From Trebonia sp030042015 (GTDB lineage Bacteria > Actinomycetota > Actinomycetes > Streptosporangiales > Streptosporangiaceae), in the NCBI RefSeq assembly GCF_030042015.1, contig NZ_JASIAL010000203.1, positions 1 to 64,000 of the forward strand: a DNA stretch of 64,000 nt, read 5' to 3'. Of this stretch, positions 23,521 through 33,950 are shown in pieces (position 1 is the stretch's first letter; each line of letters begins with the position of its first letter). A model generated the notes under the pieces. That model made no database searches. It had not been told where the DNA came from and was given only the letters and a program-made list of their open reading frames with translations. A program made the translations under genes and the position numbers.

Positions 23521-23817
23521 ATGAACGACACACACCCGCAGGACCGGCAGGAACCGCGGTACCCGCAGGACCTGGTCCGCCACATCGCGGCGTCCACCGG
23601 GCTGCCCGAGGCGATCGCGACGCGAGTGGTGGCAGACATCGCGGCGTACTACGGCGAGACCGTCGAGGTTTTCGTCTGCCGGCGGCACGAGGAGCTCAAG
23701 CGCAAGCAGCGCAAGAACGACGAGATCTGGCCGCAGATCGCGGCCGAGCTCGCCACCCGCAGGTTCAGGTCGCCGGAGCTGTCCGGCCGGCAGCTGCGGC
23801 GCATCGTCTACAGCTGA
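23521..23817 (+). CDS. Small conserved protein of unknown function upstream of glmS
   Basis: 98 residues, all-helical and charged, without membrane segments. The order is YPQDLVRHIAASTGLPEAIA, a long helix VEVFVCRRHEELKRKQRKND, then a basic C-terminus (GRQLRRIVYS). I do not recognise a named family. It ends 69 bases before glmS on the same strand and may be co-transcribed. The start is the ATG at 23521. Confidence 0.7.
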   Translation: MNDTHPQDRQEPRYPQDLVRHIAASTGLPEAIATRVVADIAAYYGETVEVFVCRRHEELKRKQRKNDEIWPQIAAELATRRFRSPELSGRQLRRIVYS

Positions 23818-23886
23818 TGCGGCAAGCCGGCCCGGCACGGCCACGGCGGACCGGAAACCAGCAGGAAACCAGGAAGGGGAGCGCGC

Positions 23887-25725
<1,839 letters not shown>

Positions 25726-25809
25726 CCGCGCCGCCCGCGTCATCAAAAAGGTGCGGGTCCGCCCCTGCATAGGCCCTTTAGTCATCCCGAACGGACCGTG
25801 GCCTTGCCT

Positions 25810-25830
25810 GGCAGCGCCACGACCGCTGCC
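25810..25830. terminator. Hairpin between convergent glmS and SpoIIE-type genes
   Basis: GGCAGCG (25810-25816) and CGCTGCC (25824-25830) pair perfectly around a seven-base loop. Its place in the 123-base gap between two convergent genes suits a bidirectional terminator of the U-tract-poor kind common in high-GC actinomycetes. Confidence 0.5.
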
Positions 25831-25848
25831 GGGGAATGGTCAGCGCCG

Positions 25849-28056
25849 CTAGGCCGGGCTCAAGGTTCTTAAGCTGGGCAGCGCCAGCACCGCTTCCTCG
25901 GCGGTCAGCTCGATGGCCGCCGCGGCGGCCATCGCCTCGATGACCGACTCGGGCAGGGTCTGCTCGCACCACACGACCTTGCCCGTGTGCGTGCGCCGCG
26001 CGCCCCAGCGGGCGGCGAGCTGCGACACCACGTGCAGCCCGCGGCCGTTCTCCGCCTCCCTGTCCACCTGCAGCACGCGCGGCAGCGCGGGCGAGGAGTC
26101 GTGCACCTCACAGGCAAGGCTGTCGGACTCGAGCACGAGCCGCAGGAGAACCTCGCCGTTGGTGTACTTGATCGCGTTGGTGACCAGCTCGGAGACCAGC
26201 AGCTCGGTAACCGGTATGAGGTCTTCGAGGCCCCACCGCTTCAGCGGGTCGCGGATCAGGCAGCGCGCCTGGCCGACGGACGGGAACTCGGGCGCGAGCG
26301 TCCAGCAGACCCGCTGGTCTTCGGGGATCCGCCGCAGCTTGGCGATGAGCACCGCGATGTCGTCCCGCTGGGCGTCGGAGTACACGCCGTCGAGCGAGGC
26401 CTTGCACAGGTCTTCGAGCGGCGCCTGCGGCGACCCGGGCCCGAACGTCTTCTGCAGCCGGTCGAGCCCGTCGCTGATGTCCCTGTCCTTGCTCTCCACG
26501 AGCCCGTCGGTGTACAGGACGAACAGGCTGCCGTCCTCGATGGCGAACCGCGTCGTCTCGACGATCCCGTCGCCGACGCCGAGCGGCGGCGACGGCGTGA
26601 CCGACAGCAGCTCACTGCGGCCGTCCGGGTGGACGAGCAGCGGCGGCAGGTGCCCGGCCACGGCGAGCTCGCACTCGCCGGTCACCGCGTCGTAGACCGC
26701 GTACGCGCAGGTCGCGAAGTGCGGTTCCCGCTGGCCGATCGCGTGCATCAGCTCGTCGAGCTGCTGCAGCGACTCGGCGGGCGGCAGCTCGAGCATCGCC
26801 AGCGTCTGGATGGCGGTGCGCAGCCGTCCCATCGTGACCGCGGCCCGCACGCCGTGCCCCGCGACGTCGCCCACGACCAGGGCCACCCGCGCGCCGGGCA
26901 GCCTGATCGACTCATACCAGTCGCCGCCGACCTCGACGAGCTTGCTGCCTGGCAGGTACCTGTGCCGCACCTCGACGGAGGACGGCGCGGACAGCCCGGT
27001 CGGCAGCATGGACCGCTGCAGCGTGAGGGCCGTGGCGTGCTCGCGGTTGTACCGCCGCGCGTTGTCGAAGAAGATCGCGGCACGGGAGGCGAACTCCATG
27101 CCCATCTCCATGTCGTAGGCGTCGAAGCGGCGGGTGCCCGGCTGCCGCACGCAGCAGAAGAACCCGAGCGTGGTGCCCTTCGCGACCAGCGGCAGCATGA
27201 GTATCGAGACGTCGGACAGCAAGTCGGAGACCGGCTTGCGCCGCCAGGCCCGCGCGAGCTTGCGCGCCGCGTCCGCGCTGAACGACTGCTCGAGGACGGC
27301 CTTGCCCGACTCGATGCAGCGCACGTAGGGCGAGCCGGGCGGGTAGCGCAGGATCTCGCCGGTCGGGAACGCGGCCTGCCAGGCCGGGTCCTTCTGGTCG
27401 TGGGCGACGGCGAGCCGCCGCAGCGGGTGGCTGATGTCCGGCCCGTGCGCGGGGAACTCGTTGTCCCCGACCAGGCTCTCGAGCACGAGCAGGTCACCGG
27501 CGGTGCAGAACGCGGGCACCAGCCGGTTCATGAGCTTCTCGGCCAGGTCGCTGAAGTCGAGCGTGTCATCGATGCCGGTGAACGTGTCGCGCAGCAGCAT
27601 GTCGCGCATCAGCGCGGGGTCGACGAACCGCTCGGCGCTCGGCACGGGGATCTGCAAGATGACGAACGCCGCGACGCTGCTGTCCCCGGCCTGCATCGGC
27701 TTGGCGGTCACGACGGCCTCGGCGGTTCCGCCGTTGGCGAGGGCGACTGTCAGGACGGCGTTCCCTTCCCGCTCGCTCTTGACGGCCTCAAGCAGCGTCC
27801 CGACCGCGTCCCTTTCCTTATCTCCCGAACGAGCCGGGCCGGCTCCCGCGGCCCCGCCATGTGCCTGCGCGGTGATGTCGTTTAGGTGAACTCCGAGCAG
27901 GTCGTCGCAAGTGCGTGCCAGAATCTTGGGAGCCGTGCGGTCATGCTGGACGATCCGGCCGGAACGGTCGATTCCGAGGATCAGGGTCCGCACCGACGAG
28001 CTCACGGTCACGTTCACCGGCGGTGCCTTTCGGCTCACCCTTCTGCCGGTTGCCAC
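25849..28056 (-). CDS. PAS-GAF-SpoIIE phosphatase with C-terminal HATPase domain
   Basis: 735 residues. The order is a PAS-like sensor (about 25-140, LILGIDRSGRIVQHD), a GAF domain (about 165-340), a SpoIIE/PP2C phosphatase (about 365-575; VEVGGDWYESIRLPG, VVGDVAGHGVRAA, LFVLYTDGLVESKD, the metal Asp residues present) and an anti-sigma-type HATPase_c (about 600-710; LVSELVTNAIKYTNG, GRGLHVVSQLAARWG). Such proteins sense stress or small ligands and set partner switching by dephosphorylating an anti-anti-sigma factor while the HATPase part can bind or phosphorylate it. No sigma or STAS gene lies nearby, so its partner is elsewhere. Confidence 0.9.
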   Translation of the reverse strand: MATGRRVSRKAPPVNVTVSSSVRTLILGIDRSGRIVQHDRTAPKILARTCDDLLGVHLNDITAQAHGGAAGAGPARSGDKERDAVGTLLEAVKSEREGNAVLTVALANGGTAEAVVTAKPMQAGDSSVAAFVILQIPVPSAERFVDPALMRDMLLRDTFTGIDDTLDFSDLAEKLMNRLVPAFCTAGDLLVLESLVGDNEFPAHGPDISHPLRRLAVAHDQKDPAWQAAFPTGEILRYPPGSPYVRCIESGKAVLEQSFSADAARKLARAWRRKPVSDLLSDVSILMLPLVAKGTTLGFFCCVRQPGTRRFDAYDMEMGMEFASRAAIFFDNARRYNREHATALTLQRSMLPTGLSAPSSVEVRHRYLPGSKLVEVGGDWYESIRLPGARVALVVGDVAGHGVRAAVTMGRLRTAIQTLAMLELPPAESLQQLDELMHAIGQREPHFATCAYAVYDAVTGECELAVAGHLPPLLVHPDGRSELLSVTPSPPLGVGDGIVETTRFAIEDGSLFVLYTDGLVESKDRDISDGLDRLQKTFGPGSPQAPLEDLCKASLDGVYSDAQRDDIAVLIAKLRRIPEDQRVCWTLAPEFPSVGQARCLIRDPLKRWGLEDLIPVTELLVSELVTNAIKYTNGEVLLRLVLESDSLACEVHDSSPALPRVLQVDREAENGRGLHVVSQLAARWGARRTHTGKVVWCEQTLPESVIEAMAAAAAIELTAEEAVLALPSLRTLSPA

Positions 28057-28261
28057 GGGCTGCTCCTGAAGTTTCGTGCACGGTGCGCTCTTGCCAATTA
28101 TGGGCTACCGCGCGCGGGTGCAAAGAGGAGTTCCGATTCTTCCCCTTTATCAATTATCGTCCAGTATGTCATGGCTTGTGGGCTTCTCCTGTGCTGCCTG
28201 GGGCAAGCGACCGCTAGCGCGGCGCGAAACAGCCCTGGTGGGACGGCGAAAACCCGCCCGC

Positions 28262-29029
28262 TCAGGGGATCGTCCCGCTCAGCCTGGCCGTGGCCAGCGC
28301 CGCCGCGAGCAGCACGACGGCCCAGGACGCCGCGCGCAGCGCGCGCTCGAGCGGCTCGAGCAGCAGCCGCGTGCTGACCGGGACCACGCGGCCGTCGGCG
28401 AACGTGATCGTGCCCTCGGCGCTGGCGACCCGGCGGCGGATCGCCCGTGCCGGGGCGGACAGCCGGCGCTGCGCGGCGGACAGCGCGAGCGCGCCGGCGC
28501 CCGCCAGCAGCGCCGCCACGGACAGGTCCCCGGCCTGCGCCGCGTACCCGGTCAGCGCGGGGAACGCGCCCCAGGCGGCGGCGAAGCCGAGGTCGGTGTG
28601 CACGAGCCCGCCGAACAGCTCCGCGTTGTACGCCACGACGAGCACCGGCCCGGCCACCATGAACGGCAGCAGGATCCACCCGCGCGGCCAGCCGATGACG
28701 GCGATGCCCGCGGCGCCGAGCCCGAGCGCGCCCGCCAGCCCGAACACCGTCGCCGCCACAAGCAGCGAGCCGGGTATCGACGTGCGCAGCGGCCGCCCCT
28801 GCAGTTCGTCGAGCGCGTGCGCGGCGACGCCGACCGCGAGGAAGAACGCCGCCACCGACGCGAGCAGCCTGCTCAGGTACACGTGCGGCGCCAGGCACGC
28901 GCCGATCACCACGTAGGACAGGTGCCACGCCGTGTACGGCGGGTGCAGCAGCGTCCACCAGTCCCGCCACGCCCCGGGCCGCGCGGCGTAGAACGCCGGC
29001 CGGGTGGCATCGTCGCCCCTGTCATCCAC
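28262..29029 (-). CDS. UbiA-like integral membrane protein
   Basis: 255 residues with about eight membrane segments. RDWWTLLHPPYTAWHLSYVV and VGVAAHALDELQGRP near residue 65-80 resemble the first aspartate-rich region of UbiA-type prenyltransferases, but the usual NDxxDxxxD motif is reduced to a single DEL and the second Asp motif is not clear. It may be a degenerate relative without prenyltransferase activity. It overlaps the stop of the methyltransferase gene by eight bases, which suggests a linked role in quinone or lipid metabolism (inference). Confidence 0.6.
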   Translation of the reverse strand: MDDRGDDATRPAFYAARPGAWRDWWTLLHPPYTAWHLSYVVIGACLAPHVYLSRLLASVAAFFLAVGVAAHALDELQGRPLRTSIPGSLLVAATVFGLAGALGLGAAGIAVIGWPRGWILLPFMVAGPVLVVAYNAELFGGLVHTDLGFAAAWGAFPALTGYAAQAGDLSVAALLAGAGALALSAAQRRLSAPARAIRRRVASAEGTITFADGRVVPVSTRLLLEPLERALRAASWAVVLLAAALATARLSGTIP

Positions 29030-29768
29030 CGGCCCGGGTTCCCCACATGATCAGCCCGCCCCCCAGGCTCATCCGCCGGGTGCCCACGTCAGCGAACCCG
29101 GCCTGCTCCCACGCCCGGACGGTCCAGTCGACCGGGTAGCGCCGGTAGTGCCCGGCGATGTTCGGCCCGAGGAACCGCCCGACGCGCCACCAGGCCGGCC
29201 CGCCGGCCAGCAGCCCGGCCACGGGCAGCACCAGCCGGGTGTAGGCGACCCACGACGGGTGCCAGACCGGCCCGGCCGGGACGCAGAACTCCAGGCTGGC
29301 CATCACCCCGCCCGGCTTGACCACGCGGCCGAGCTCGGCCAGCGTGGCCTGCGGGTCGGTGACGTAGCGCAGCAGGTAGCTGAACGCGAGCGCGTCGAAG
29401 GTCGCGTCGGCGAACGGCAGCCGTTCCGCCTGCCCGCCAACGAGCACGATCCGCCCGGCGGCCGGGGACGCCGCCACGTTCGCCGCCCCCCGCCGCAGCA
29501 TCTGCTCGGTCAGGTCGACACCGACCACGGTCCCCCCCGTCCGCTTGGCCAGCTCGATGGCCACCCCCGCGGTCCCTGACGCGACATCGAGGATGAGCGG
29601 CCCGCGCACACCGCCCGCCGCTCCGTTCCCCACCCCCCGCGCGATCGCGGCGACCGTGGCGAGTCGCCACTGTCCGTTCTGATGAAAGGAAAGAATTTCA
29701 GCGAGCCGGTCGTAACGAGCGGGCAGCGGCGAGAACAGGCTCCGCGCGAATCGGCTGGCTTCCGTCAT
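29022..29768 (-). CDS. UbiE/MenG-like SAM-dependent methyltransferase
   Basis: 248 residues from ATG 29768. Class I methyltransferase motifs: LILDVASGTAGVAIELAKRT (motif I), VVGVDLTEQML, AERLPFADATFDALAFSYLLRYV and the GRVVKPGGVMASLEF block, plus the YRRYPVDW segment seen in MenG/UbiE C-termini. Family members methylate the quinone ring in menaquinone synthesis. It is coupled to the UbiA-like gene after it. Whether this is the housekeeping demethylmenaquinone enzyme or a paralogue cannot be told from the window. Confidence 0.8.
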   Translation of the reverse strand: MTEASRFARSLFSPLPARYDRLAEILSFHQNGQWRLATVAAIARGVGNGAAGGVRGPLILDVASGTAGVAIELAKRTGGTVVGVDLTEQMLRRGAANVAASPAAGRIVLVGGQAERLPFADATFDALAFSYLLRYVTDPQATLAELGRVVKPGGVMASLEFCVPAGPVWHPSWVAYTRLVLPVAGLLAGGPAWWRVGRFLGPNIAGHYRRYPVDWTVRAWEQAGFADVGTRRMSLGGGLIMWGTRAGG

Positions 29769-29803
29769 GGCGGCTCCCGTAAGGTCGGGTTTCCCCCGTA
29801 TGT

Positions 29804-30238
29804 CTACCCCGCGGGGAGCGCGGCACGGATTTTGGCCGCGTATTCTTCCGCCGGGTGCGCGGCGTCGTACGGGTGCCGCGGGCCGAGCCAGAACCGCAGG
29901 CCGTCCTTGGGGTTGCGCGGGATCACGTGCATGTGCAGGTGCGGCACCGACTGGCTGACCACGTTGTTGACCAGGATCATCGTGCCCGCCGCGCCCAGCC
30001 CGTCTTCGATCGCCCGCTCCAGGCGCTGCGCGGTGATCAGGAATTCGCCTGCGTCCTGCGCGGGCAGGTCGGACAGCAGCCGCAGGTGCGCCCTGGGGAC
30101 GAGCAGCGTGTGACCGCGGAACAGCGGCCGGTGGTCGAGGAACGCGAGCAGCCGCTCGGTTTCCAGGATCCGCACCGCGTCCGCCTCGCCGCGGATGATC
30201 GCGCAGAAGGCGCACGTGTCTGCGGCGGAACCCGGCAT
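29804..30238 (-). CDS. HIT-family nucleotide-binding protein
   Basis: 144 residues. It has the histidine triad HLHMHVIPRN near residue 95-105, two CxxC-type zinc ligands at the N-terminus (CAFCAIIRGEAD) and the RGHTLLVPRAHLR strand. HIT hydrolases cleave nucleoside phosphoramidates or dinucleoside polyphosphates. It is 35 bases upstream of the methyltransferase gene on the same strand and may share its transcript. Confidence 0.9.
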   Translation of the reverse strand: MPGSAADTCAFCAIIRGEADAVRILETERLLAFLDHRPLFRGHTLLVPRAHLRLLSDLPAQDAGEFLITAQRLERAIEDGLGAAGTMILVNNVVSQSVPHLHMHVIPRNPKDGLRFWLGPRHPYDAAHPAEEYAAKIRAALPAG

Positions 30239-30282
30239 GAGCCCGCAGTCTAGCGGCCGTCATGCCAGCCGGCGCCGGCCGG

Positions 30283-31302
30283 TCAGAACGTGAACACCAG
30301 TCGCGCGGGGACCCGGCCGGCCAGCACCTCGCCGAAGCAGGCGTTGACGTCCGCGAGCTGCCTGGGCTCGGCGATGACCCGCGTCCGGCCCGCCGCGTGC
30401 AGCGCGAACACGTCGGCGAGGTCGTTGCGGGTGCCGACGATCGAGCCGATGATCGACTTCCCGCTGAGCACGGTGTCGAAGATCGAGAACGTCATCGTGT
30501 CGTCGGCGGGCAGCGCCACGCAGGCGAGCCTGCCGCCCCGCCGCAGCGACGCGTAGGCCTGCTCGAACGACCGCTCGGCGGCCGCGGTGGCGACCGCGAC
30601 GTCGGCGCCGCCGAGTTCGGCGATCGCCTTGACCGGGTCATCGGTCCTGGCGTTGATCGCGTAGTCCGCGCCGAGCTCCCTGGCCAGGTCGAGCTTGGCG
30701 TCCTCGACATCGACCGCGATCACGCGGGCGCCGAGCACTCGCGCGTACTGCAGCGCCAGGTGGCCGAGCCCGCCGATGCCGAAGACCGCCGCGGTCTCGC
30801 CTGGCTGCAGCCCGGCCACCTTGATGGCCTTGAACGTGGTGACGCCGGCGCAGGTGAGCGGCGCCGCCTCGAAGGACGAGATCGAGTCGGGGACGCTGAC
30901 GACGTAGCGGTCGTCGGCGACCGCGTACTCGGCGTAGGCGCCGTCGACCGAGTAGCCGGTGTTGCGCTGCTCCTCGCACAGCGTCTCCCAGCCGCCGATG
31001 CAGTAATCGCAGTGCCCGCACGCGTACCCGAGCCAGGCGATCGCCACCCGGTCGCCGGCCTTGTGCAGGGTGACGCCTGGGCCGGTCGCGACCACCACGC
31101 CGACACCCTCGTGGCCGGGGACGAACGGCGGGTGCGGCTTGACCGGCCAGTCGCCGTGCGCCGCGTGGATGTCGGTGTGACACAGGCCGGAGGCCTCCAT
31201 CTTGACGAGCACCTGGCCCGGTCCTGGGTCGGGGACCTGGAGCTCGCGGATTACCAGGCTGGCACCGAGCTCAGGGACGACCGCTGCCTTCATCGTGGGC
31301 AT
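30283..31302 (-). CDS. Zinc-dependent alcohol dehydrogenase (AdhP-like)
   Basis: 339 residues of the medium-chain dehydrogenase family. Catalytic zinc ligands: Cys in GLCHTDIHAA and the GHEGVGVV His-Glu. Structural zinc cysteines: CGHCDYCIGGWETLC. The NAD-binding Rossmann glycines are GIGGLGHLALQ near residue 175. It oxidises primary alcohols, or reduces aldehydes, with NAD. Unusually neat fit to the AdhP subgroup. Upstream lies a 217-base gap to the DUF2993 gene, long enough for its own promoter. Confidence 0.92.
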   Translation of the reverse strand: MPTMKAAVVPELGASLVIRELQVPDPGPGQVLVKMEASGLCHTDIHAAHGDWPVKPHPPFVPGHEGVGVVVATGPGVTLHKAGDRVAIAWLGYACGHCDYCIGGWETLCEEQRNTGYSVDGAYAEYAVADDRYVVSVPDSISSFEAAPLTCAGVTTFKAIKVAGLQPGETAAVFGIGGLGHLALQYARVLGARVIAVDVEDAKLDLARELGADYAINARTDDPVKAIAELGGADVAVATAAAERSFEQAYASLRRGGRLACVALPADDTMTFSIFDTVLSGKSIIGSIVGTRNDLADVFALHAAGRTRVIAEPRQLADVNACFGEVLAGRVPARLVFTF

Positions 31303-31519
31303 GTTCGCTCTCCTTGTGGCCGCGCGTGATACTTAGCATGTTGTAGTCCTGAGGCAACGGTCCGTGACTATCGTCAGGCGGCCGTGCCCCCGCGGGCGAA
31401 GGTCCCGGGCGCTCCCCCTTACTGCCGCTGTTCCCCCGGGCCGGTCCGGTCACACCACAGGCTGCCGGGGAGATGGCCGGCGAGGTCGCCGGCGTGCGGC
31501 CTTGGGACGTTTCCTGCCG

Positions 31520-32299
31520 CTACTGCGACAGCGTCGTGTCCTGCGCCGCGACCTTGACGACAACGCCCTGGCTGTCCACAGCCACGCCCGTGATCTGCAG
31601 CCCCGCGGGCAGCTTCGGGACGTTGATCACGTAACCGGGGAGCGAGCCGATGAGCGAGGCGGCGATGCCGCTCAGGCCCGCCATCCGGACGGTGAGCTGG
31701 TTCGCCCCGGTCTGCACGATGTCCGCGGTGGCGGTGAGCGGGCCAAGGCTGACGTTCGCGGCGTTCGGCCCGGCGGCGGGGTCCGCGGTGATCGTGATGC
31801 CCTGCGCGCCCGCCGCGTTCTCCAGCGAGGCGAACGTGATCAACGCGGTGCCGGAGATGTGGTCGATCGTGACGCTGCTGAAGCCGGAGTTGAGGTGGAC
31901 GCCGGTCGCCGTCGCGGTGATGCTCGAGATGTCCAGCTTGTCCGCCTGGACGTTACTCGCGCTGATGTCGATCGTCGCGATGTCGTGCTCGGCGACCTGG
32001 GTGAGGAAGGGGAACCCCTTGATCGTCACCGAGGGCCTGGCCGACAACCCCGACGACGCCTGGAGCTTTTCCGCGATTATGTTCTGCGCGTACGCGCGCG
32101 CGACCTGGTCGGCGACCACGAACGCCACCGCCAGCACGGCGAGCGTGACGATGAGCGCGATCCACCGCCGCCCCCGCCGCCGGCGCCGCGGGGCGCGCCC
32201 CGCGGCGCCGGCGTAGCCTGGCTGCTCTTGCGGGCGGGCGGTGTACCGGGGCGGCTGCGTCGGCCACCCGGCCTGCTGCTGCTTCGGGTACTCGCTCAC
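31520..32299 (-). CDS. DUF2993 (LmeA-like) membrane-anchored protein, shorter paralogue
   Basis: 259 residues. A Gln/Pro-rich cytoplasmic tail, a basic cluster (RRRRRGRRW), one membrane segment (about 46-66), then the extracytoplasmic DUF2993 domain (KLQASSGLSARPSVTIKGFPF onward) with repeated strand-rich FxL patterns. In mycobacteria LmeA of this family binds lipids and helps maintain lipomannan (established). It follows a longer paralogue by 89 bases, probably a tandem duplication. Confidence 0.8.
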   Translation of the reverse strand: MSEYPKQQQAGWPTQPPRYTARPQEQPGYAGAAGRAPRRRRRGRRWIALIVTLAVLAVAFVVADQVARAYAQNIIAEKLQASSGLSARPSVTIKGFPFLTQVAEHDIATIDISASNVQADKLDISSITATATGVHLNSGFSSVTIDHISGTALITFASLENAAGAQGITITADPAAGPNAANVSLGPLTATADIVQTGANQLTVRMAGLSGIAASLIGSLPGYVINVPKLPAGLQITGVAVDSQGVVVKVAAQDTTLSQ

Positions 32300-32388
32300 C
32301 TAAGCCCCTCTCGCCGCTGCGCTCCACCATCGTTTATACCGGCGGACAGGGACTACCCGGGGCCGTGCCAGCATCACGGCCCCGATGA

Positions 32389-33603
32389 TCAGGATGAGCT
32401 CGGCTGGGTCAGCGGGACGTTGTTGGCCGCCACCGACACCGTCAGCCCTTGCGGCGTCACGGCGAGGTGGGTGATCTGCAAGCCCTCAGGGAGCTTGGGA
32501 ATGCTGAACGAGAACGGGCCAAGCGAGCTGAGCAGTCCGCCGAGCAGGCTTCCGCTGTTTACCACCTGAACGCTGATCGTGCTCGGCCCCGTCTGGGTGA
32601 CGGTCGCCACCTCGGTGTCGCTGAGCGGCCCGATGCCGGCGGTGATCTTCACCTGGTCCGGCCCGTCCTGGGACAGGGTGATCCCGGTCCCCGTCCCGGC
32701 GCCGAAGCCGTCGGCCAGGTCCGCGAACGACACGAACGCCGTGCCGCTGACGTGGCTGGCCGTCCCGCCGTTGAACGACGAGTTGATGTGCAGGCCGGTC
32801 ACCGTGGCCTTGATGCTGGTGATGTTCACCGGCCCGGCCGGGACCTCGCTCGCCGAGATGTCGACCTGGCGCAGGTCGTGCGCGATCAGCTGGGTGAGGA
32901 ACGGGAAGCCCGTGATGTCGACCGACGGCTTGACGGGGAAGCCGTTCTTCACGAACTGATCGGCCATCTCGTTCTCGGCGACCGCGTTGGCCACCCGGTC
33001 GCCGATCACCAGCAGGATCAGCACCACGATCAGGGTGAACAGGGCCATCACCCAGCGCCGGCCGCGGTGCCGGCGCCGTGGCCGGCCGTCCGGATAGCCC
33101 GCCTGCCCGCGGCGCCCTTGCGGCAGCTGCCCGCCGGGCATCGCGCCGGGTCCCGGCTGCGGCGGCCAGCCAGGTTGCGACGGGTACTGCTGCGGCGGGT
33201 ACTGCTGCGGCGGCCAGTCGCCCGGCGGGGGAGCCTGTCCCACCCCGGCGGGCTGCCCGGGCTGCCCGGGCTGGTCCGGCCAGCCCCCCGGCTGGAACCC
33301 CTGCGGTGCCTGCTGGGCTGGCTGGTCGCCCCATCCTGGCTGCTGGGCTGGCTGGTCGCCCCATCCTGGCTGCTGGCCTGGCTGCTCCGCCTCGGCGGCC
33401 TGGGCGGCCGGCTCAGCCGGGGTGAACGTCGGCGCAGCCGGAGTGAAAGACGGCCGCGGCGGCGGTGGCGGGGGCCAGTCATCCTGCCGCGGCTGTATCG
33501 GCCGGGTCGGCGGCGCCGACCCAGGGGGAAGTTCCGGCTCTTCAGCGGAGTCGGAACCGGCCGACGCCGGCGGAGTCGCCGACTGGCTCGGGTCTACGCT
33601 CAT
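32389..33603 (-). CDS. DUF2993 (LmeA-like) membrane-anchored protein, longer paralogue
   Basis: 404 residues. The N-terminal 180 residues are a disordered Pro/Gln/Gly-rich region with a perfectly repeated ten-residue unit (QQPGWGDQPA). A basic RPRRRHRGRRW then precedes one membrane segment (about 185-205) and an extracytoplasmic DUF2993 domain (ADQFVKNGFPVKPSVDITGF). The domain and its FPFLTQLIAHDLRQVDISAS core parallel the paralogue at 31520. The Pro-rich tail may recruit cytoplasmic partners. Confidence 0.8.
   Translation of the reverse strand: MSVDPSQSATPPASAGSDSAEEPELPPGSAPPTRPIQPRQDDWPPPPPPRPSFTPAAPTFTPAEPAAQAAEAEQPGQQPGWGDQPAQQPGWGDQPAQQAPQGFQPGGWPDQPGQPGQPAGVGQAPPPGDWPPQQYPPQQYPSQPGWPPQPGPGAMPGGQLPQGRRGQAGYPDGRPRRRHRGRRWVMALFTLIVVLILLVIGDRVANAVAENEMADQFVKNGFPVKPSVDITGFPFLTQLIAHDLRQVDISASEVPAGPVNITSIKATVTGLHINSSFNGGTASHVSGTAFVSFADLADGFGAGTGTGITLSQDGPDQVKITAGIGPLSDTEVATVTQTGPSTISVQVVNSGSLLGGLLSSLGPFSFSIPKLPEGLQITHLAVTPQGLTVSVAANNVPLTQPSSS
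33311..33370. repeat. Two identical 30-base tandem units in the DUF2993 gene
   Basis: Positions 33311-33340 and 33341-33370 are identical base for base and encode the repeated QQPGWGDQPA stretch in frame. Perfect identity at synonymous sites implies a recent duplication or ongoing homogenisation. Confidence 0.9.
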
Positions 33604-33950
33604 TTTCAGCCCCCAGATCTTGTCAACTGCCGCCGCATTCGCGTATCGATTGATATCGACGTCCCGATTTAAACGTCTCCCTCGCAGTTATAGTTCACCA
33701 GATTCCGGATTTCACGCCCGAGCCCTAGACTCAAGGGGATACGGCAACCCCATGCCCCCCGAGCGATCGCAACACGGCTGTAAACGGCGCAAGGTGACCG
33801 CAACCGGATGACGAAGCCGGCCGCCCTCGACGCGGTCGGCGACGGTGCCGGACTAACACGACGGCGAGCTGGCGCACAGCCAGCACACCAAGAATACGAA
33901 GCAAACGCAACCAAACAACGGGGCGTAACGAGCGGGAGGGGAATCCGGCG
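33604..33950. other. Divergent intergenic region, 347 bases
   Basis: No supported gene between the DUF2993 gene and the FHA-ABC gene. The left half has A/T-rich patches with the direct repeat TATCGATTGATATCGA near 33644. The right half (33870-33925) is strikingly A/C-rich and G-poor on the plus strand, as expected for an unstructured leader, and ends in GGGAGGGG before the GTG start. Confidence 0.5.

Noticed and set aside
23818..23886. A glmS ribozyme or riboswitch ahead of glmS
   Set aside because: Only 69 bases separate glmS from the preceding gene and no catalytic-core-like sequence is present; the ribozyme is a Firmicutes-type feature.
29769..30263. An N-terminal extension of the methyltransferase reaching back through the HIT gene
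   Set aside because: The in-frame upstream part overlaps the HIT protein out of frame and has no family similarity; the ATG at 29768 begins the conserved protein.
30264..31329. A 355-residue plus-strand frame across the alcohol dehydrogenase gene
   Set aside because: It is the antisense of a gene with all zinc ligands and the Rossmann motif intact.
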